From positions 372,001 through 436,000 of the forward strand of contig NZ_AMWJ02000001.1 of NCBI RefSeq assembly GCF_000319305.2: a stretch of 64,000 nt of DNA. The letters are read 5' to 3'. The notes beneath the pieces were generated by a model, which was not told the origin of the DNA, did not search any database, and was given only the letters and a program-made list of their open reading frames with translations. The number at the start of each line of letters is the position of its first letter. Within the stretch, counting starts at the first letter, position 1. The stretch is from Pseudomonas bharatica CSV86. GTDB taxonomy: Bacteria; Pseudomonadota; Gammaproteobacteria; Pseudomonadales; Pseudomonadaceae. Shown here piece by piece: positions 37,841 to 46,542 of this stretch. The position numbers and the translations under genes were made by a program.

Positions 37841-38511
37841 TCGCGGGCTTCCAGCACGTAGCCGACGCCACGCAGGGTGTGGATCAGCTTGCTTTCGAAC
37901 GGATCGTCGATCTTTGCCCGCAGGCGGCGAATCGATACTTCCACCACGTTGGTGTCGCAGTCGAAGTTCATGTCCCAGACCAGCGAGATGATCTGGGTTC
38001 GCGACAGCACTTCGCCGCTCTGGCGCATCAGCAGATGCAGGAGGGAGAACTCCTTGGCGGTCAGGTCGATGCGCTGGCCCCCGCGCCAGGCGCGATGACG
38101 GCCGGGATCGAGTTCCAGGTCGGCGACTTTCAGGGTGGCCGGCTGCAACGGCTGTTCGCTGCGGCGCAGCAGGCTGCGTACCCGGGCCAGCAGTTCGGGG
38201 AACTCGAAGGGCTTGAGCAGATAATCGTCGGCACCTAGGTCGAGGCCCTTGACCCGATCGGCCAGGCGGCCGTGGGCAGTGAGCATCATGATCCGCGTCG
38301 CCGACTGCGCGCGCAGGCGTTGCAGCACGGTCCAGCCGTCCAGCTCCGGCAGGTTGACGTCGAGGATCACCAGGTCGTATGGCTGTTGCCGGGCCAGGTG
38401 CAGGCCGTCGGTGCCGGTCCGCGCGCAGTCCACCACGTAGCCGTTTTCACTCAGGCCTTGTTGCAGGTAATCGGCGGTGCGGACTTCGTCCTCGATGATC
38501 AGTAGGCGCAT
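37837..38511 (-). CDS. Heavy-metal-type response regulator (CopR/CzcR-like)
   Basis: OmpR-family regulator of 224 residues: receiver with phospho-Asp in [13 protein letters not shown] and the [18 protein letters not shown] linker, winged-helix end [18 protein letters not shown] typical of CopR/CzcR/IrlR. ATG at 38509-38511 (MRLLIIEDE) is used; an ATG 15 bases upstream is also open. Forms an operon with the following kinase. Confidence 0.86.
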   Translation of the reverse strand: MRLLIIEDEVRTADYLQQGLSENGYVVDCARTGTDGLHLARQQPYDLVILDVNLPELDGWTVLQRLRAQSATRIMMLTAHGRLADRVKGLDLGADDYLLKPFEFPELLARVRSLLRRSEQPLQPATLKVADLELDPGRHRAWRGGQRIDLTAKEFSLLHLLMRQSGEVLSRTQIISLVWDMNFDCDTNVVEVSIRRLRAKIDDPFESKLIHTLRGVGYVLEARE

Positions 38512-38616
38512 GGCAGGCTCTGGCATGGGAAAGGCGGCGAGTCTCGGGCCTGAAGCAGCTTCAGGGTCAAGAAGGGCGGAGGGGATGGTATGACAGGGGA
38601 TTGCGGGGGTGGGGAA

Positions 38617-38634
38617 GTTTACTGATTTGTAATG
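38617..38634 (-). promoter_or_regulatory. Possible CopR-type box upstream of the regulator
   Basis: CATTACAAATCAGTAAAC on the minus strand resembles the imperfect palindromes (ATTACAA..TTGTAAT) used by copper and zinc responsive OmpR-family regulators. It is about 105 bases before the regulator start. The right half is weak. Confidence 0.3.
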
Positions 38635-38665
38635 TTTCAGCCATTTGAAAGTTAGGTGTTCTTCC

Positions 38666-38728
38666 CGGCCTCATCGCTGGCAAGCCAGCTCCCACAGTGT
38701 GGGAGCTGGCTTGCCAGCGATGAGGCCC
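38666..38728. repeat. REP palindrome (copy 4, between regulator and cmoB)
   Basis: Main family; arms GGCCTCATCGCTGGCAAGCC/GGCTTGCCAGCGATGAGGCC with nearly no loop. It lies between cmoB and the response regulator, both on the minus strand. Confidence 0.92.
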
Positions 38729-38740
38729 GAACTGCCAACC

Positions 38741-39697
38741 TTACTTTCGGGCTACCAGCACAGCCCGCCGAGGCGCAGGCAATCCTTCGATGGTGCGACC
38801 GTGATCCTGCGGGTCGAGGAAATCACTCAGGGATTGATATTTCATCCACTCGGTACTGCGCTGCTCTTCCACGCTGGTGGTGCTCACATCCACACAGCGC
38901 ACGTCGCTGAAACCGGCCCGTCGCAGCCAGCGTTCCAACGCCGGCACCGACGGCAGGAACCAGACGTTGCGCATCTGAGCATAACGGTCCTCGGGCACCA
39001 GCACCTGGTTCTCGTCACCTTCGATCACCAGGGTTTCCAGGACCAGCTCGCCGCCCTTGACCAGGCAATCCTTCAGCGCCAGCAGATGCTCGATCGGCGA
39101 GCGCCGGTGATAGAACACGCCCATCGAAAACACGGTGTCGAAGCCTTCCAGCGCCGCCGGCAGGTCTTCCAGGGCGAAGGGCAGGTGCCAGGCCGGCAGG
39201 TCCGGCAGGTAGCGCTGCACCGCCTGGAACTGGCAGAAGAACAGCCAGTTGGGGTCGACGCCGATCACGCTGTCGGCACCGGCGCCGAGCATGCGCCACT
39301 GGTAATAGCCGTTGCCGCAGCCGACATCCAGCACCCGCTTGCCACGCAGGTCCAGGTGCGGAGCGACCCGCGCCCATTTCCAGTCCGAACGCCATTCGGT
39401 ATCCACATGCACGCCGAACAGGTCGAACGGTCCCTTGCGCCATGGCGAAAGGCCCATCAAGGCAGCGCGGGCCTGTTCGCGGGTGGCCTCGTCGCAGGCG
39501 AAGTCCAGGCGCAGGCCGTTGACCAGATCGACCTCGCTCGGCATCAGCTTTGGCAGCCGGTCCAGCGCGCTTTGCCAGCGCTCCAGGTCGCCATGGCCTT
39601 TTTCCAGCTTGGCATCGAGTTGTGCTTGCAGGCCTTGCGACCAGTGCGCCAGGGGCGTACCCGCCAGGCGGCGGACCAGAGGAGAAAGATCGATCAT
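38741..39697 (-). CDS. cmoB: tRNA U34 carboxymethyltransferase CmoB
   Basis: SAM-type enzyme of 318 residues that uses carboxy-S-adenosylmethionine to make 5-carboxymethoxyuridine at the wobble position of several tRNAs. The methyltransferase motif [14 protein letters not shown] and the stretch ATLVIEG-like [11 protein letters not shown] are visible, as is the N-terminal CmoB domain with [13 protein letters not shown] at 39695-39697 ([13 protein letters not shown]) overlaps the cmoA stop by 4 bases. Confidence 0.94.
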   Translation of the reverse strand: MIDLSPLVRRLAGTPLAHWSQGLQAQLDAKLEKGHGDLERWQSALDRLPKLMPSEVDLVNGLRLDFACDEATREQARAALMGLSPWRKGPFDLFGVHVDTEWRSDWKWARVAPHLDLRGKRVLDVGCGNGYYQWRMLGAGADSVIGVDPNWLFFCQFQAVQRYLPDLPAWHLPFALEDLPAALEGFDTVFSMGVFYHRRSPIEHLLALKDCLVKGGELVLETLVIEGDENQVLVPEDRYAQMRNVWFLPSVPALERWLRRAGFSDVRCVDVSTTSVEEQRSTEWMKYQSLSDFLDPQDHGRTIEGLPAPRRAVLVARK

Positions 39698-40437
39698 GGC
39701 AGGGCAATCAGGGAGGCGAAGTTCAGGCATTGGAACCACGGCACCACCTTGGAGAAACCGGCGGCCTCAAGGCGCGTGCGGTGTTCTTCGAGGCTGTCGG
39801 GCTTCATTACGTTTTCGATGGCACTGCGTTTCTGGGCGATTTCCAGTTCGCTGTAGCCGTTGGCGCGTTTGAAGGCGATATGCAGGTCGGTGAGCAGGGC
39901 ATGTTCGCCTGCGTCTTCGAAGCGCAGTTTTTCCGAGAGGATCAGGGCGCCACCCGGCACCAGGGCCTGGCGGATCTTGCCGAGCAAGGCCAGGCGCACC
40001 GCCGGCTCGATGAACTGCAGGGTGAAGTTCATCGCCACCACCGAGGCCGGTTGCAGTTCCAGCGCAGTGATATCGGCTTCGAGCACCTGCACGGGGAGCA
40101 GCTCCTGGTACATGGCGTCCTGGGCCTTCAGGTACTCGGCGCAGCGTTCGACCATGGCCGCGGAATTGTCCACCGCCAGCACCCGGCAGCCATCGCTGCG
40201 TACATGCCGGCGCAGGGCCTGGGTCACCGCGCCGAGGGAACTGCCGAGGTCGTAGAGCAGGGTATCCGGCCGGGCGAACTGCGCGGCGAGCACGCCGATG
40301 TTCTCGACGATGGTCGGGTAGCCGGGCACCGAGCGCTTGATCATGTCGGGGAACACCCGCACTACATCTTCGTTGAAGGTGAAGTCGGGCACCTGGTCCA
40401 GCGCGGCGGAAAATAGACGGTCGGGTTCTTGGCTCAC
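39694..40437 (-). CDS. cmoA: Carboxy-S-adenosylmethionine synthase CmoA
   Basis: A 247-residue enzyme that converts SAM and prephenate into carboxy-SAM for CmoB. Early motif [16 protein letters not shown] and the SAM-binding [13 protein letters not shown] are those of Cmo[10 protein letters not shown] is also typical. It is the first gene of a two-gene operon with cmoB and is divergent from the toxin-like pair. Confidence 0.95.
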   Translation of the reverse strand: MSQEPDRLFSAALDQVPDFTFNEDVVRVFPDMIKRSVPGYPTIVENIGVLAAQFARPDTLLYDLGSSLGAVTQALRRHVRSDGCRVLAVDNSAAMVERCAEYLKAQDAMYQELLPVQVLEADITALELQPASVVAMNFTLQFIEPAVRLALLGKIRQALVPGGALILSEKLRFEDAGEHALLTDLHIAFKRANGYSELEIAQKRSAIENVMKPDSLEEHRTRLEAAGFSKVVPWFQCLNFASLIALP

Positions 40438-40652
40438 GGTCTGTACACGGGATGGTCGAAACGGGGCGCCATTCTAGCCAAGTGGGGAAGCCATGCCTAT
40501 GCGTTGCCGGACGGATGCCCGACTTCGCCAGGGGTTGCCGGAGGTTTCCCGCATTGTGCGGCGAAGCCCGGCGATTTCGGGCAAGTCCCTCGGGGCCTAG
40601 GGTGACTCCACTGCCTTGGGAGACAGGGCAGCTATTTGCCAAGGATAAGATC

Positions 40653-41861
40653 ATGACCACCAAAGAAAACGATTCGTTGCAGGCCATGGATGCCCAACAG
40701 CGTGCCGAATTCGTGCCCCAGCAATATTTCGACGTCATTTCCAGGCGCGCCGACAACAACCGCATGCAGCCTGCGTTGATCTTCACGGCCGACAACCTGC
40801 GAAGTATCAAGCGCTACGTCCACTATGTCCTGCGCCTGCCCAAGAGCATCGACGAGATCAACGGTACCCACGACCTGTCCCTGATTGGTATCGATGCCGC
40901 CCAGGTGGATCGGCTGTATACCAACCTGCGTACCCATGTAGAGACCTGGGATGTACTGGAGCGGGAAACCAAGAGCCTCGGCACCCGTCTTGAGATATTC
41001 GCCAGTTCCTTCATCACGGATGGCAGGACATTGATCGAGAAGCTCGAGGCGACCGAGGCGTTTCGCACGCTCAAGGCTCGCCTGCGTGACGTGGTCGACG
41101 AAGTTTCGCTGGCCCGTTCGGGCTTCAGGGTGCTCGGTAAAGGAGAGCGTAAGCAGGTGGCCGACCTACGTAGCCATCTGGGCATCATCGCCGAGGACAT
41201 CGCCGAGGTACGCCAGCAGATCACGGCAATCAAGGAGCGTGCCCAGTGGTTCGCCGATGCGGTGGTTCGCCAGTTGCGGCCGGAAACCGATGCACTGAAC
41301 CGTCAGATCAAGGATATAAGCCCGGAAAAACTCGTCGATGACTTGCGCCAGCGGCTCACCCCGCTGGACGAGGAAATCGAGAAGATGGATGCCTCCTACC
41401 AGAAGCTGGTTGGCCTGGCCTTCACCGGATTGGTGTTCGGGCCCATTGGCGTGGCGATAACCGGAGGCATCTACGGTGCCCAGGCCGAGGGCGTACGTGC
41501 GGCCAACAACCTCCTGCGCCGCAAGCGCGAGACCCTGGTGCAGCAGATCGAGGCGATAAGCCCCATGGTCGGGGTGTTCGAAACCACCACCCTGCAGATC
41601 GCCGACCTGAAGTTCCGCCTGACCGAAGTACAGACCGCCGCCAAGAACCTCGAGGATGTCTGGAATATGCTGGGCGTCTATGTCGAGCAGTCTGGCGAGG
41701 AGTTGGAACTCATTGGCACCGACATCGAGCTGGCAACCTTCATGCTGCGCTTCGAACGGGTTCTGCGCCCGTGGCACAGCATCCGTGACATCTCTTCGCA
41801 ATTGTCGAAGATCTTCAACGAAACCGTGGACGAGATCAGCAAGGAAGGAACCTTTTCATGA
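40653..41861 (+). CDS. XaxA/YaxA-like binary pore-forming toxin subunit A
   Basis: A 402-residue, mostly helical protein with long coiled-coil stretches and one hydrophobic segment at about 252-276 (LVGLAFTGLVFGPIGVAITGG), and no signal peptide. This plan, the length, and a downstream partner of about 320 residues fit the alpha-xenorhabdolysin family (XaxAB, YaxAB), two-part alpha-helical cytolysins; the hydrophobic stretch would be the membrane-entering foot. ATG at 40653 follows AAGGATAAG; upstream in-frame codons lack support. It overlaps the partner by 4 bases. Family assignment rests on architecture and memory, not a search; a general coiled-coil protein is the alternative. Confidence 0.7.
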   Translation: MTTKENDSLQAMDAQQRAEFVPQQYFDVISRRADNNRMQPALIFTADNLRSIKRYVHYVLRLPKSIDEINGTHDLSLIGIDAAQVDRLYTNLRTHVETWDVLERETKSLGTRLEIFASSFITDGRTLIEKLEATEAFRTLKARLRDVVDEVSLARSGFRVLGKGERKQVADLRSHLGIIAEDIAEVRQQITAIKERAQWFADAVVRQLRPETDALNRQIKDISPEKLVDDLRQRLTPLDEEIEKMDASYQKLVGLAFTGLVFGPIGVAITGGIYGAQAEGVRAANNLLRRKRETLVQQIEAISPMVGVFETTTLQIADLKFRLTEVQTAAKNLEDVWNMLGVYVEQSGEELELIGTDIELATFMLRFERVLRPWHSIRDISSQLSKIFNETVDEISKEGTFS

Positions 41862-42811
41862 ACCAGCTCAACCCGCAGACGTTGCCGGATATCAGCCGGA
41901 TGAACGACCTGAAGGAGGATTTCCTCAAGCAGCTTTATCGCACCACGGGAGCCCTGCTGCCGGCCCTTCGCGAGCAGTTGACCGGCCTGTCCGAACGCCT
42001 GCTGGATACCGATCGCCTGCTTTCCGAGCGCGTCCTCAGCGCCTTGGTGCTGGTGGGCAATCATAAATGGGGCGACCTGGCGCCTGTTCTTGCCCAGAAC
42101 CCGGGCCAGGTTCAGGTGCTGGAGCAGGACGCCCTGCGCGATAGGCAGCGTTTGCAGGCCAAAGGCCAGGAAATCGTCGATGCCCTGGCGCAGTTGGGAA
42201 AGGCCAGGCTTCCTGCAGTACAGGAGCGCGTCGACGCGCTTGCGGATCAACGGGATACCCTGAACGCGTCTATCGCCAGTCAGGAAGCCCGCATCGAGGG
42301 CTTCAATGCCCAGATCGAAGCCATGAGCGAAGTGATCAACGCTTTCGAGGTGCCGGACCTGCAACGGGTCTTCAAAGGTATGGTTCCGACCGAAGCTGAA
42401 ATCGCCTTGATACAGAAAATGCTCGTGAAAGGGGTGGACCCGGACAGCCTGATGGCTGCTGCACGGATCTTCGTGGACAAGGTCGCCGGGTTGCTCGAGG
42501 GACGCAAGCTGAGTGGTGTCATCAAGTTGCGCATGAGCTTGGTCATCGAGCGCGGAGTACTGCTCGATGAAGTCTGCAATTGGAAGGCCCGGCGCGCAGC
42601 CGTGGAAAGCGAACTGGCGGAGTTGCCCGGCGTTGCCGCCCTCGGCGGGGTGCGGGACCAGTGGCTGGAAAACGCAGGAATGCTGGCCCGGGGCTGGACA
42701 GAGCGGGTCGAAGCGGTAAGCGCACAGACTGAATTGCAGGCCATGGCCGACGCCCTGTGCGCAATGGAAGCCTGGCTACTGGCCGTGCGGCGTCGCTACG
42801 AGGAGCTCTAG
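41858..42811 (+). CDS. XaxB/YaxB-like binary pore-forming toxin subunit B
   Basis: A 317-residue helical, coiled-coil-rich protein (QEIVDALAQLGKARLPAVQER, then SQEARIEGFNAQIEAM) without a signal peptide. Its ATG lies in the ATGA overlap with the A subunit, so both are made in near-equal amounts, as two-part toxins of the XaxAB type require. No long hydrophobic segment is clear. Its stop overlaps that of the convergent inhibitor gene in a shared CTAG. The assignment depends mainly on the pairing and sizes (XaxB about 350 residues). Confidence 0.65.
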   Translation: MNQLNPQTLPDISRMNDLKEDFLKQLYRTTGALLPALREQLTGLSERLLDTDRLLSERVLSALVLVGNHKWGDLAPVLAQNPGQVQVLEQDALRDRQRLQAKGQEIVDALAQLGKARLPAVQERVDALADQRDTLNASIASQEARIEGFNAQIEAMSEVINAFEVPDLQRVFKGMVPTEAEIALIQKMLVKGVDPDSLMAAARIFVDKVAGLLEGRKLSGVIKLRMSLVIERGVLLDEVCNWKARRAAVESELAELPGVAALGGVRDQWLENAGMLARGWTERVEAVSAQTELQAMADALCAMEAWLLAVRRRYEEL

Positions 42812-43206
42812 CGCACCTTGACGGTACAGTCGAAGCGTTGCACTGGCGACTCTTCCGGAGCCCAGGGCTGCTGGTAGACCAGAACCAGATGGCCTTCTCC
42901 AGCACCCTTGGCCCGGAAGCGCCAGGTGGACTGGCCGTCGCTACCGACCATGCCGGTGTTGTCGTTGCTGCGATAGACCTCGGGGCCCAAGGCGCCGAGG
43001 ACGCTGCTTGCGGCATCTTGCACCTGCCAGCGATAGCCGGTGCTGGGATTGCTCGGCAGGGTGAGGATCAGCGCCTGGCCGATACTCAGGTCGACCGGGC
43101 ATTGGCTCTGCTTTTCCACCACCACAGGCTCGGTGCGGGTGGTGTCGTGGGAGCAGGCAGCCAACAAGGTGAGGCCCGACAGCAGGGCGGTACGGCGGAT
43201 CGTCAT
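42808..43206 (-). CDS. Chagasin-like (family I42) protease inhibitor lipoprotein
   Basis: A 132-residue predicted lipoprotein (MTIRRTALLSGLTLLAACS, lipobox Cys near 19) with the I42 inhibitor loops: NPSTGYRW, a central GMVGSDG and QQPWAP in the place of the usual RPW loop. Such proteins block papain-like cysteine proteases. ATG at 43204-43206 is chosen because it opens the signal peptide; the longer upstream frame runs through a REP element. Target protease unknown. Confidence 0.82.
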   Translation of the reverse strand: MTIRRTALLSGLTLLAACSHDTTRTEPVVVEKQSQCPVDLSIGQALILTLPSNPSTGYRWQVQDAASSVLGALGPEVYRSNDNTGMVGSDGQSTWRFRAKGAGEGHLVLVYQQPWAPEESPVQRFDCTVKVR

Positions 43207-43288
43207 GCAGCACTCCGGAACGCGGGTGGGCTTTGGGTATCGGCCTCGGAGCTTAAACCGGATGGGTTGTCGGGTTCTACCTGGTGAT

Positions 43289-43398
43289 TTTGAGGGCCTC
43301 ATCGCTGGCAAGCCAGCTCCCACAGGGTCCGCGTGCTCCGCTGGACCTGTGGGAGCTGGCTTGTCGGACCGCCGCACCGCAGCGATGAGGCCCTCAAA
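43289..43398. repeat. REP palindrome (copy 5) with interrupted right arm
   Basis: Main family between the inhibitor and lon genes. The right arm is interrupted by about 15 extra bases (near 43364-43378, TCGGACCGCCGCACC) before AGCGATGAGGCC resumes, making it a mosaic copy. Confidence 0.85.
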
Positions 43399-43401
43399 AA
43401 C

Positions 43402-45825
43402 TCAGTTGAACAGAACCTTGGCCACATCCCCGAAGCGCTTGGCGAAATGCACCGTCAGCCCTTGTTTCAGGTACTCCGGCAGTTCCAGGAAATCACCCCG
43501 GTTCGCCTCTGGCAGGATCAGTTCGAAGATCTTCTGCCGGCGCGCCGCGATCACCTTCTCGCGTACCCCACCAATTGGCAGGACCGCTCCCGTCAGGGTC
43601 ATCTCTCCCGTCATCGCCACGCCTTTCTTCGGCGCCTGGTCACGCGCCAGCGATAGCAGGGCGCTGGCCATGGTGATGCCGGCGCTCGGGCCATCTTTCG
43701 GCGTTGCGCCTTCCGGCACGTGCAGGTGAACGAAGGCTTCGTTGAAGAAGGTCGGATCGCCGCCAAACTGTTTCAGGTGCGAACTGACATAGCTGTAGGC
43801 AATTTCTGCCGATTCCTTCATCACGTCACCCAGTTGCCCGGTGAGCTTGAAGCCGCGATTGAGCGTATGGATCCGTGTCGCTTCGATCGGCAGGGTGGCG
43901 CCGCCCATGCTGGTCCAGGCCAGCCCGGTGATCACGCCCTTGCCGGCCAGTACCTGCTCGCTGCGGAACACCGGCATGCCCAGCGCCGCCTCGAGGTCCT
44001 TCGGACCGATCTTGATCACCGCGTCCGGCTCATCCAGCAGCCGTACCACCGCCTTGCGTACCAGCTTGCCCAGTTGTTTCTCCAGTTGGCGCACACCCGC
44101 CTCGCGGGCATAGCCTTCGATGACCGTACGCAGCGCGGCATCGCTGATGCTCAGGCTGGCCTTGGCGACCCCGGCCTTCTGCAACTGCTTGGGCCAGAGA
44201 TGGCGCTTGGCGATCGCCAGTTTTTCCTCGGTGATGTAGCCAGACAGGCGGATCACTTCCATACGGTCGAGCAGCGGGCCGGGGATGGAATCCAGGGTAT
44301 TGGCAGTGCACACGAACAGCACCTTGGACAGGTCCAGGCGCAGGTCCAGGTAGTGATCGAGGAAATCTACGTTCTGCTCCGGATCGAGGGTTTCCAGCAG
44401 TGCCGAGGCCGGATCACCCTGGTAGCTCTGGCCCATCTTGTCGATCTCGTCGAGCATGATCACTGGGTTCATCACCTCGACATCCTTGAGCGCCTGCACC
44501 AGCTTGCCCGGCTGGGCGCCGATATAGGTGCGGCGATGCCCCTTGATCTCGGCCTCGTCGCGCATGCCACCGACGCTGAAGCGATAGAACGGCCGGCCCA
44601 GGGATTCGGCGATGGACTTGCCGATGCTGGTCTTGCCCACGCCCGGCGGGCCCACCAGCAACACGATGGAGCCGCTGATCTCGCCCTTGTAGGCGCCGAC
44701 CGCGAGGAATTCGAGGATACGGTCCTTGACGTCCTCCAGCCCGGAATGATGCTGGTCGAGGACCTTGCGTGCGTGCTTGAGGCTCAGCTTGTCTTCGCCA
44801 TACACGCCCCAGGGCAGGGCGGTGGCCCATTCCAGGTAATTGCGGGTCACCGCGTACTCCGGTGACCCGGTCTCGAGGATCGCCAGCTTGCCCATCTCTT
44901 CGTCGATGCGCTTCTGCGCGGCGGCGGGCAGGGTCTTGCCGTCGAGGCGCTGCTTGAACTGTTCGAGGTCGGCGCTGCGGTCGTCCTTGGTCAGGCCCAG
45001 CTCCTGCTGGATGACCTTGAGCTGTTCCTTGAGGAAGAACTCGCGCTGGTGCTCGCCGATCTGCCGGTTCACCTCGGCGGAAATCTCGTTCTGCAGGCGC
45101 GCGACCTCCACCTCCTTGCGCAGCATCGGCAGGACTTTCTCCATGCGCTTGAGGATCGGCACGCAGTCCAGCACTTCCTGTAGCTGCTGGCCGGTGGCCG
45201 AGGTCAGGGCGGCGGCGAAGTCGCTCAGTGGCGACGGGTCGTTGGGGCTGAAGCGGTTGAGGTAGTTCTTCAGTTCTTCGCTGTACAGCGGGTTGAGCGG
45301 CAGCAGTTCCTTGATCGCATTGATCAAGGCCATGCCGTAGGCCTTCACCTCGTCGGTGGGCTCGGGGCTCTGGTGCGGGTATTCGACTTCCACCAGGTAG
45401 GGCGGGCGATGATGCTTGAGCCAGGTGCGGATACGCACCCGGGTCAGGCCCTGGGCAACGAACTGCAGCTTGCCGTTCTCGCGGCTGGCGTGGTGCACCT
45501 TGACCAGGGTGCCGTACAGCGGCAGGGCCGAGGTGTCGAAATGACGATGGTCCTGCAGCGGCTCGTCCATGAAGAACAGGGCCAGGCTGTGGTGCGGGGT
45601 CTTGGCTACCAGGTCGAGGGTTTCCGCCCAGGGCTCTTCGTTGACGATCACCGGCAGCACCTGCGCGGGGAAGAACGGGCGGTTGTGGATCGGGATCACG
45701 TAGACCTTGTCCGGCAGTTGCTGGCCGGGCAGGGCGAGGGTCCGGCCGGTGGGGTCGGTGGTATCGAGATGTTCGACTTCGGCGTATTCGTCGGGATGTT
45801 CCGGGAGATCCTGCTGGTCGCTCAT
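43402..45825 (-). CDS. lon: Second Lon-type ATP-dependent protease (AsrA-like)
   Basis: An 807-residue LonA-type protease. LON substrate-binding domain at about 40-235, AAA+ Walker A GPPGVGKTSIGKS near 395, Walker B VIMLDEIDK, and a C-terminal protease domain with catalytic Ser in KDGPSAGITMASALLS and Lys in VLPIGGVREKVIAARR. It is not the clpX-linked Lon; its position near gcd matches the second Lon of P. putida and AsrA (PA0779) of P. aeruginosa, which influences heat-shock and aminoglycoside tolerance. A sigma-32 promoter precedes it. Divergent from the E2-like gene. Confidence 0.92.
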   Translation of the reverse strand: MSDQQDLPEHPDEYAEVEHLDTTDPTGRTLALPGQQLPDKVYVIPIHNRPFFPAQVLPVIVNEEPWAETLDLVAKTPHHSLALFFMDEPLQDHRHFDTSALPLYGTLVKVHHASRENGKLQFVAQGLTRVRIRTWLKHHRPPYLVEVEYPHQSPEPTDEVKAYGMALINAIKELLPLNPLYSEELKNYLNRFSPNDPSPLSDFAAALTSATGQQLQEVLDCVPILKRMEKVLPMLRKEVEVARLQNEISAEVNRQIGEHQREFFLKEQLKVIQQELGLTKDDRSADLEQFKQRLDGKTLPAAAQKRIDEEMGKLAILETGSPEYAVTRNYLEWATALPWGVYGEDKLSLKHARKVLDQHHSGLEDVKDRILEFLAVGAYKGEISGSIVLLVGPPGVGKTSIGKSIAESLGRPFYRFSVGGMRDEAEIKGHRRTYIGAQPGKLVQALKDVEVMNPVIMLDEIDKMGQSYQGDPASALLETLDPEQNVDFLDHYLDLRLDLSKVLFVCTANTLDSIPGPLLDRMEVIRLSGYITEEKLAIAKRHLWPKQLQKAGVAKASLSISDAALRTVIEGYAREAGVRQLEKQLGKLVRKAVVRLLDEPDAVIKIGPKDLEAALGMPVFRSEQVLAGKGVITGLAWTSMGGATLPIEATRIHTLNRGFKLTGQLGDVMKESAEIAYSYVSSHLKQFGGDPTFFNEAFVHLHVPEGATPKDGPSAGITMASALLSLARDQAPKKGVAMTGEMTLTGAVLPIGGVREKVIAARRQKIFELILPEANRGDFLELPEYLKQGLTVHFAKRFGDVAKVLFN

Positions 45826-45855
45826 GGGGCACCTGCGTGAATGACTATGGTGCTT

Positions 45856-45884
45856 AGATGGGGCGGTCCGAGGGTGGTTTCAAT
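45856..45884 (-). promoter_or_regulatory. Heat-shock (sigma-32) promoter of the second lon
   Basis: On the minus strand ATTGAAA (45878-45884), 14 bases, CCCCATCT (45856-45863) is nearly the full RpoH consensus CTTGAAA-N13-15-CCCCATNT. The start would be near 45849, 24 bases before the lon ATG. Confidence 0.8.
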
Positions 45885-45948
45885 ACCGGACGGCTTTTGT
45901 CGGGAAGGCCCGGTGAAAATGCAGCTTAGTGCATGTAGGGAAAACTGA

Positions 45949-46449
<501 letters not shown>

Positions 46450-46460
46450 TTTGCGGTGAA

Positions 46461-46537
46461 CTTGAGGACCTCATCGCTGGCAAGCCAGCTCCCACAGGAC
46501 TTGTGGGAGCTGGCTTGCCAGCGATGAGACCCTCAAG
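46461..46537. repeat. REP palindrome (copy 6, E2-like gene/gcd)
   Basis: Main family with arms CTTGAGGACCTCATCGC/GCGATGAGACCCTCAAG and a short ACTTGT-like loop, between convergent genes. Confidence 0.92.
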
Positions 46538-46542
46538 GGCAA

